Origin: Chloroflexota bacterium
GTDB lineage: Bacteria; Chloroflexota; Anaerolineae; Anaerolineales; Anaerolineaceae
DNA: 11,928 nucleotides
Direction: 5' to 3'
NCBI GenBank assembly: GCA_021796375.1
Contig: JAJYJF010000027.1
Coordinates: 1 to 11,928 of the forward strand
Position 1 is the stretch's first letter. Every line of letters starts with the position of its first letter. The translations under genes were made by a program, and so were the position numbers. The notes under the pieces were generated by a model. It made no database searches and was not told the DNA's origin. It worked only from the letters and a program-made list of their open reading frames with translations. This document shows, one piece after another, positions 7,371-11,928 of the stretch.

Positions 7371-8423
7371 TTAGGGCTCCAGTCGATAAAATGGCGCGTC
7401 AGGGAATTCAACGCTGATCATCGCTGGGTGGATATTCTGCTTGGAGAGCTCCCCGGTGATGACCTGGTACTGATTCAGCTTCAAATCCATCTCGTCAATG
7501 TTCGAACCAAAGTACACCACCCATCCTGACGGATCCGTCCAGCCCAGCCCGTAGCGCGGATCGTACATGATCGAAGCTCCGGCTGGGATCCCCTTTTCGA
7601 GCCTCTGGATCGCGGCGATCAGGTCCGTCGAAAGAAAAGGAGCAGCCGCTGCCTTCTGCGGGTCTTGCGGCAGATCGGCAGCCGCCGCGGTGGAAGCCGA
7701 GGTCCCCGGATCCGCAGCTCCGGCGCTGTCCTGCGCAGCCGGGGTATCGGAAGGCGGGTTTCCCTTGGCATTGACGAGGATCAGCCCGGCTTCCTGGCCG
7801 CGCGGCGGGTACGCGATCCCGCTCGCGTCGATCCAGCGAATCTCCTTGTCGTCCTGCCAGGCGATAATCGGCGTGCGTTCTTGAATGCTCACCGCGACGC
7901 TGGCTGGAAGGCCGACCTGAACCGACGCCTGGGCGATATCGGGGAATTTCGCCTGCAGGGTCTGCGCCAGGTCTTCCGGGCTTGCCTTCAGGATGGTTTC
8001 GCCGTCCAGGTTCAAGGCCGACAGGACATCCCCCTTGGGGATGTGGACCAGCCCGGTGACGTTCACTCTCGAGACCTGAAAAATAGGGGCGCTCCACATG
8101 GCCCAGATCAGGGCCAGCAGCCCGGCTGACATGAGCCCGGAGAGCATCCTCCATGAAAACTGCAGGGCGGGCAGGGCGGGGAGGCGTACTTCCGTCCCGG
8201 TCGCGCCGATCGAGTAGTAATATTTGCGCCGGACGTTGGTCTGGCCAACTTTTTTCCGGCTGCCGCGAGCGCCAACCATGCTTCCGCGCGACAGCACCGG
8301 GGGCATCCCGGTAGGGTTGCGGGCACGTTCCGATGCCTGGCTGACGCGCTCCTTCGCGCGCTGGGAACGCTCCGTGCGCAAGCTGGCGGATCTCTTCTGC
8401 GTTGTGCGCTCGTTCGACTTCAT
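7371..8423 (-). CDS. ftsQ: Cell division protein FtsQ/DivIB
   Basis: A 350-residue bitopic divisome protein. Residues 1-90 are a long cytoplasmic tail rich in Arg, Ser and Gln. A single membrane helix follows at about 92-112 (MLSGLMSAGLLALIWAMW). The POTRA domain covers about 114-188, starting FQVSRVNVTG and ending VAVSIQERTPIIAWQ, which is the family's clearest signature. A beta domain follows (IRWIDASGIAYPP), interrupted by an Ala/Pro/Ser-rich low-complexity segment at about 221-262, then resumes (YGLGWTDPSGWVVYFG, then LKLNQYQVI). FtsQ family members link the early ring to FtsB/FtsL and regulate septal wall synthesis. Start ATG 8423 has GGAGGAAGG directly upstream. It lies 75 nt after murB and 4 nt before ftsA, and no ddl gene is present between murB and ftsQ. 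Confidence 0.94.
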   Translation of the reverse strand: MKSNERTTQKRSASLRTERSQRAKERVSQASERARNPTGMPPVLSRGSMVGARGSRKKVGQTNVRRKYYYSIGATGTEVRLPALPALQFSWRMLSGLMSAGLLALIWAMWSAPIFQVSRVNVTGLVHIPKGDVLSALNLDGETILKASPEDLAQTLQAKFPDIAQASVQVGLPASVAVSIQERTPIIAWQDDKEIRWIDASGIAYPPRGQEAGLILVNAKGNPPSDTPAAQDSAGAADPGTSASTAAAADLPQDPQKAAAAPFLSTDLIAAIQRLEKGIPAGASIMYDPRYGLGWTDPSGWVVYFGSNIDEMDLKLNQYQVITGELSKQNIHPAMISVEFPDAPFYRLEP

Positions 8424-8498
8424 CCTTCCTCCAGGTGCGCTCCGGTGACGCTCGCTGCACCCACATCCATTCTGAAAAACTTACATCCGTTCCAGTCT

Positions 8499-9434
8499 CT
8501 AGGCGTGAAACCCGTTTTCCCAGTCGCCGATCCGTTCAATCTCCATTTCGAGATCGACCCCTGTTTTTTCAGCCACCTTCTCGCGGGCCAGCCGGATCAG
8601 GTTCCAGATATCCGCCGCGGAGGCTGTCCCGCGGTTCACGAAAAAGTTGGCGTGAAGGGGGCTGATTTCCGCACCGCCAATCGAATGCCCCTTCAACCCG
8701 ACGCTGTCGATCAACCGGCCCGCGTAATCTCCGGAAGGGTTTTTAAACATGGAGCCCATGCTCGCACCTGGCGGCTGGGTATTGCGCCGCCGTTCGGAAA
8801 GCGTTTCGATTTTCGCCTGCACCGCTTCCGGTGTGCTTTGGACAAGCTTCAGCCGGGCCGAAAGGATGATGGCTTTGCTTTTATTTAATTTTAACGTGCT
8901 GTTTCGATACTGGTAGCTCATCTGCTCTACGGGCCACCAATTTCTCCCAAGTTGGGGGTGCAAGATCTCTGCCAGAATCAGGCTTCCGGCCATATCTCCG
9001 CCATTTGCTCCCGAATTCCCATACACGGCGCCGCCCACGGTGCCAGGAATGGAGGCGGCCCATTCCAGACCGCTCATTCCGCGCAGCGCAGTCTGGCGGG
9101 CGAGCGAGCCAAGGTTTGCGCCGGATTCAGCCCAGGCGCTCGGCGGGCTGGATTTGGTATCGATGCGGATATTCCGCGTGCGGTTGAGGATCACCAGCTC
9201 GTGGACCCCGTGATCGCTGACCAGGATGTTGGAGCCGCCCCCGATGACAAAATAGGGGATCCCCAGCTCCCATACCTGTTCCGCGGTCCGCGCCAGCTCC
9301 TCCGCCGAGTTGACCGGGACCATCGCATCCGCGGGACCGCCGACCCGGGCAGTGGTATAGTGCGCCAGCGGCACGTTCTCCTGCAGGCGGGCGCCAAAAA
9401 TCGAACGCAGCGCAGCCATGGGCAGCTCATGCAT
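8499..9434 (-). CDS. murB: UDP-N-acetylenolpyruvoylglucosamine reductase
   Basis: A 311-residue flavoenzyme that reduces UDP-GlcNAc-enolpyruvate to UDP-MurNAc with NADPH in the cytoplasm. The FAD-binding motifs are YTTARVGGPAD at 26-36, VIGGGSNILVSD at 63-74 and SGLEWAASIPGTVGGAVYGN with SGANGGDM (121-148). The substrate-side motifs are YQYRNS at 174-179, GSMFKNP at 227-233 with the expected catalytic Ser228, and AEISPLHANFFVN at 255-267. The acidic end VDLEMEIERIG holds the expected terminal Glu. Short, FtsQ-adjacent MurB of this kind is usual outside the enterobacteria. Start ATG 9434 has GGAGG five bases before it and overlaps the murC stop by 8 nt, suggesting translational coupling. A frame extension up to 9503 lies within murC and is not likely used. 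Confidence 0.97.
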   Translation of the reverse strand: MHELPMAALRSIFGARLQENVPLAHYTTARVGGPADAMVPVNSAEELARTAEQVWELGIPYFVIGGGSNILVSDHGVHELVILNRTRNIRIDTKSSPPSAWAESGANLGSLARQTALRGMSGLEWAASIPGTVGGAVYGNSGANGGDMAGSLILAEILHPQLGRNWWPVEQMSYQYRNSTLKLNKSKAIILSARLKLVQSTPEAVQAKIETLSERRRNTQPPGASMGSMFKNPSGDYAGRLIDSVGLKGHSIGGAEISPLHANFFVNRGTASAADIWNLIRLAREKVAEKTGVDLEMEIERIGDWENGFHA

Positions 9435-10815
9435 GGTCGCCTCCTTCCATCCACCTGGCGATCTCGGTGCTGATCTGATCGGCGTCCCCCGCTGAAAGCA
9501 CAAGCAGGACGTCTCCCCGGAGGAGGTTATTTTTCAAATATTCCACCACCTGGGGGATGTCGCGGATGAAGGTGGCGTTGGGGTGGTCCATCTGCTCGAC
9601 GAGCTCAGCAGACGAAAACGCCCGGGTGGGCTCGCGCGCCGCGAAAACCTCGGTGACGATCACCTGGGAAGCGGAACGGAAGGCGGTGGCAAAGTCTTTC
9701 TCCAAGGCCAGGGTGCGGCTGTAGGTATGGGGCTGCCAGACCGCCCAGATCCGGCGCCCGGGGTAGGTGGAATGGGCGGCGGCGAGGGTGGCCCGGATCT
9801 CCGTGGGGTGATGCGCGTAGTCATCAATCACCGTGATGCCGCGCGCCTCGCTACGGATCTCAAACCTGCGGCCGGCTCCTGAATAGCGGTTCAGCGCCTG
9901 GCTCACCTTCTCATTGGGCAATCCGAGCTGATATCCGGCCGTCCAGGCTGCCAGCGAGTTGAGCACGTTGTGTTCGCCGGGGACTCTCAGAGCCAGCTCG
10001 GCAACCTTTTCTTTCGCCCCGGTGGGGGAGCGGTGGAGAATGGTGTAAGAGAAACCGCCCGCGCTGTTGCGCTCGAGGTGGACCGCCTGAAAATCCGCCC
10101 CATTTTCGAGGCCGTAGGAGAGGGTTTTTCTGCCCTCGACCTGGCAGAGGTGGAGCACCTCGCAGGCGCCGTCGTCGTCCAGGCAGCCGATCACGGTTCC
10201 GCCTGGCTGGAGCTGGCGAGAAAACTCGATGAAAACCTGCTCGTACTCTTCGCCCGTGGGGAAGCAATCCGGATGGTCGTGCTCGATGTTGGTGACGACG
10301 ATCAGGTCCGGTTTCAGGCCGAGGAACATGCGGTCGTACTCGTCGGCTTCGATGACAAACGCCCGGCCTGCGCCGGCATGCGCGTTGGCATGCAGGTTTT
10401 TCAGGATCCCGCCGACGATGAACGAGGGGTCCTCTCCAAGGTCGGTCAGCATCCAGGCGAGCATCCCGGTTGTGGTCGTCTTGCCGTGGGTTCCCGCGAT
10501 GGCGATTCCGGTTTTGCCGGAAGTGAGCTCTCCGAGGAACTCGGACCGCTTGAGGACCGGGATGCCGCGAGAAAGGGCTTCCTGAACCTCGGGATTCGAA
10601 TCGGGAATGGCGGAGGACCGGACCACGACATCCGCGCCGTCGACGTTTTCGGCCCGGTGACCGATAAAAATGCGCGCGCCGCCCCGCTCCAGGGGTTCCA
10701 GCAGCATGGAGCGCGCCCGGTCAGACCCGCTCACGGTGTAGCCCTTTTCCAGCAGCACCTGAGCGATCGCCGACATGCCGGTTCCTCCAATCCCAATCAA
10801 GTGAACGTGTTTCAT
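9427..10815 (-). CDS. murC: UDP-N-acetylmuramate--L-alanine ligase
   Basis: A 462-residue Mur ligase that joins L-Ala to UDP-MurNAc using ATP, the first step of the peptide stem. The N-terminal Rossmann domain has GIGGTGMSAIA at 8-18 and SGSDR at 29-33. The central ATPase domain has the P-loop AGTHGKTTTTG at 107-117, EADEYDRMFL at 156-165 and NIEHDHPDCF at 176-185. The C-terminal domain has GAGRRFE near 314-320, DDYAHHPTEI at 331-340 and WQPHTYSRT at 360-368. Motifs and length are complete. It starts at ATG 10815, sharing one base with the stop of the upstream CvpA-like gene (TGATG). No strong Shine-Dalgarno site is visible, so translation is probably coupled. Its stop overlaps the murB start by 8 nt. 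Confidence 0.98.
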   Translation of the reverse strand: MKHVHLIGIGGTGMSAIAQVLLEKGYTVSGSDRARSMLLEPLERGGARIFIGHRAENVDGADVVVRSSAIPDSNPEVQEALSRGIPVLKRSEFLGELTSGKTGIAIAGTHGKTTTTGMLAWMLTDLGEDPSFIVGGILKNLHANAHAGAGRAFVIEADEYDRMFLGLKPDLIVVTNIEHDHPDCFPTGEEYEQVFIEFSRQLQPGGTVIGCLDDDGACEVLHLCQVEGRKTLSYGLENGADFQAVHLERNSAGGFSYTILHRSPTGAKEKVAELALRVPGEHNVLNSLAAWTAGYQLGLPNEKVSQALNRYSGAGRRFEIRSEARGITVIDDYAHHPTEIRATLAAAHSTYPGRRIWAVWQPHTYSRTLALEKDFATAFRSASQVIVTEVFAAREPTRAFSSAELVEQMDHPNATFIRDIPQVVEYLKNNLLRGDVLLVLSAGDADQISTEIARWMEGGDHA

Positions 10816-11345
10816 CAGATAAACACCACCAGTACGAATACAAAAGATATCGCCACAGCGAAATAAATCATCGGGCTCCCCAACCAGGCGGGGGGCAGCA
10901 TCGGAATCAGCTTGAGCGCTGCCTGACCCATCGCGTCCGTGATGCTGGGTGCGGTGATATACGGAAACGGGTAATGGGCATCGTTCAGGTAGAACCAGAT
11001 CGTGCCGAAGATCAGGTACCCGTTAATGGCGCCGAGGAACAGCCCCAGCAGGGAATCCTGGAGCGACTCGCGGATCAACCGCTCCGATTCGGCGAGGCGG
11101 GGCAGCCTGGGGGTCTGGTAGCCGAAAAAGACGAGCAGCGTGACGATCCCTGCCCGGATCCAGAAGCGGGATTCACCGGTCAGCGAATCGCGAACGAACG
11201 GGACGAATTTTTCAAGCACCGTCACGACAAAAATCCCAAGGATCACCGCGCAGGCCACGAGCAGCTCCTTCGCCCAGCCGCGCATCGTGCCGATGACCGC
11301 GAAGAGCAGGACGTACATCCAGAAGACGAACTCCAGGCTCAGCAT
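10815..11345 (-). CDS. CvpA-like integral membrane protein in the division cluster
   Basis: A 176-residue membrane protein with about five predicted membrane segments: FWMYVLLFAVIGTM, LLVACAVILGIFVVTVL, IRAGIVTLLVFFGY, LLGLFLGAINGYLIFGTIW and MIYFAVAISFVFVLVVFI at the C-terminus. The first two helices around GTMRGWAKELL resemble the N-terminal 'G-x-x-RG-x-x-xE' region of CvpA (colicin V production) family proteins, whose role is poorly defined. The match is by eye and moderate. The start is ATG 11345, one base after the murG stop, with GAGGGA upstream. An in-frame start at 11384 lies inside murG and is not favoured. Its stop overlaps the murC start, so it is firmly part of the operon. A role in envelope or division is inferred only from position. 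Confidence 0.8.
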   Translation of the reverse strand: MLSLEFVFWMYVLLFAVIGTMRGWAKELLVACAVILGIFVVTVLEKFVPFVRDSLTGESRFWIRAGIVTLLVFFGYQTPRLPRLAESERLIRESLQDSLLGLFLGAINGYLIFGTIWFYLNDAHYPFPYITAPSITDAMGQAALKLIPMLPPAWLGSPMIYFAVAISFVFVLVVFI

Positions 11346-11346
11346 C

Positions 11347-11928
11347 TTATTCCCTCGATTCGGGCTGCCGGGCGGCAATGTCACGGATCAACCCGCCGAT
11401 TTGCCCGGCGGCGAAGGGTCTAGCCAGCGCGAGCATGGCTTGGCGCATGCTCGCGAGCTGCCGGGGATCCGTCAATAAGCCCTGAAGGGTGGGGAGCAAG
11501 CGGTTGGGGAGGTAAGCCTGCTCCAGGTAGAGACCTGCGCCATGCCCGGCGAGGTAGGCTGCGTTGGCTTTCTGGTAGCGCCAGGCATACGGATACGGCA
11601 CGAGAACTGCCGGCAGCCCGAACAAGGGCAGCTCTCCAAGGGTGGATGCCCCGGCGCGGCAGACCGCGATGTCTGCGGCAGCGAAGGCTGCCCCCATCTC
11701 GTGCATGTACGGGTGGACGAGATACCGGTCCGCGAGGCTGGCGGGGAGCTGGCGGCGGACCTCGGAAGCGCGTTCGAAATCGACGCTTCCGGTCAGGTGC
11801 AGCACCTGGGCCTGGGCCAGAATCTCGGTCAGGATCGGGTACACCGCCGAGTTCAGGCCGACTGCCCCCTTGCTCCCGCCGGTGACCAGGATGAGCGGGA
11901 GATCCGCGTCGAGCTGCAGCTCCCGGCG
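11347..11928 (-). CDS. murG: MurG lipid II glycosyltransferase, N-terminal part outside window
   Basis: The C-terminal 193 residues of MurG, which adds GlcNAc to lipid I at the inner face of the membrane to make lipid II. The frame is open to the window edge without a start; the GTG at 11844 is internal. The edge begins in the linker (LQLDADLPLILVTGGSKGAVGLN), the start of the C-terminal Rossmann domain with its GGS-x-GA loop. The nucleotide-sugar site follows: HPYMHEMGAAFAAADIAVCR, then AGASTLGELPLFGLPAVLVPYPYAW with the conserved Glu of the GASTxxE motif, then YQKANAAYLAGHGAG, where the Gln-x-x-Asn-Ala is the usual GlcNAc and uracil contact. It ends ARQPESRE, one base before the CvpA-like start. 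Confidence 0.95.
   Translation of the reverse strand, partial: RRELQLDADLPLILVTGGSKGAVGLNSAVYPILTEILAQAQVLHLTGSVDFERASEVRRQLPASLADRYLVHPYMHEMGAAFAAADIAVCRAGASTLGELPLFGLPAVLVPYPYAWRYQKANAAYLAGHGAGLYLEQAYLPNRLLPTLQGLLTDPRQLASMRQAMLALARPFAAGQIGGLIRDIAARQPESRE

Noticed and set aside
7495..8466. Minus-strand frame of 323 codons overlapping ftsQ
   Set aside because: It runs in a different frame from ftsQ with Arg/Gly/Pro-rich composition and no membrane helix. FtsQ with its POTRA domain is the real gene.
8424..8498. Promoter or missing ddl gene in the murB-ftsQ gap
   Set aside because: Only 75 bases are present, with no good -35/-10 pair and no coding frame. A repeated GGATGT is too short to mean anything.
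9970..10866. Plus-strand frame of 298 codons opposite murC
   Set aside because: It is the antisense shadow of MurC, with no family motif.

Overview
The window is one side of a chromosomal housekeeping region from a GC-rich bacterium. Three things point to Chloroflexota, class Anaerolineae: a division and cell wall cluster ending ftsQ-ftsA-ftsZ with a CvpA-like membrane gene inside it, an adjacent nrdR plus B12-dependent ribonucleotide reductase, and a cytidylate-kinase-like gene nearby. That placement is inference from gene content and protein style, not from a search. No CRISPR array, tRNA, rRNA, insertion sequence or phage gene was seen, and no stretch longer than 300 bases lacks a gene.

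Layout. Bases 3-1029 hold two plus-strand genes: the 3' part of a cytidylate-kinase-like protein and a 77-residue small protein. A strong hairpin at 1045-1072 separates them from the rest, which lies entirely on the minus strand. In minus-strand transcription order the rest is: murG (5' part outside the window), a CvpA-like membrane protein, murC, murB, ftsQ, ftsA, ftsZ, a hairpin-rich terminator region (4780-4907), a small four-helix membrane protein, an AT-rich intergenic stretch with the nrd promoter, nrdR, and nrdJ.

How the genes work together. MurG, MurC and MurB act in the cytoplasmic and inner-membrane steps of peptidoglycan precursor synthesis. FtsQ, FtsA and FtsZ build the divisome. 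The first five junctions or overlaps are tight (murG/cvpA-like 1 nt gap, cvpA-like/murC 1 nt overlap, murC/murB 8 nt overlap, ftsQ/ftsA 4 nt gap), which suggests one polycistronic unit with translational coupling. Gaps of about 75 nt precede ftsQ and ftsZ. nrdR and nrdJ form a separate two-gene operon supplying deoxyribonucleotides. It has a readable sigma-70-type promoter, and two NrdR-box-like palindromes spaced 31 bp apart lie at and just after the predicted transcription start, which suggests autoregulation by NrdR.

I did not find an undescribed system here. The most informative signals are regulatory (the nrd promoter and boxes), plus two membrane genes of unclear role: the CvpA-like gene inside the division cluster and the orphan gene after ftsZ. 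Several genes have open reading frames that run upstream of the likely start (nrdJ, ftsZ, ftsA, murB, cvpA-like). The starts given here were chosen from Shine-Dalgarno sites and family length.
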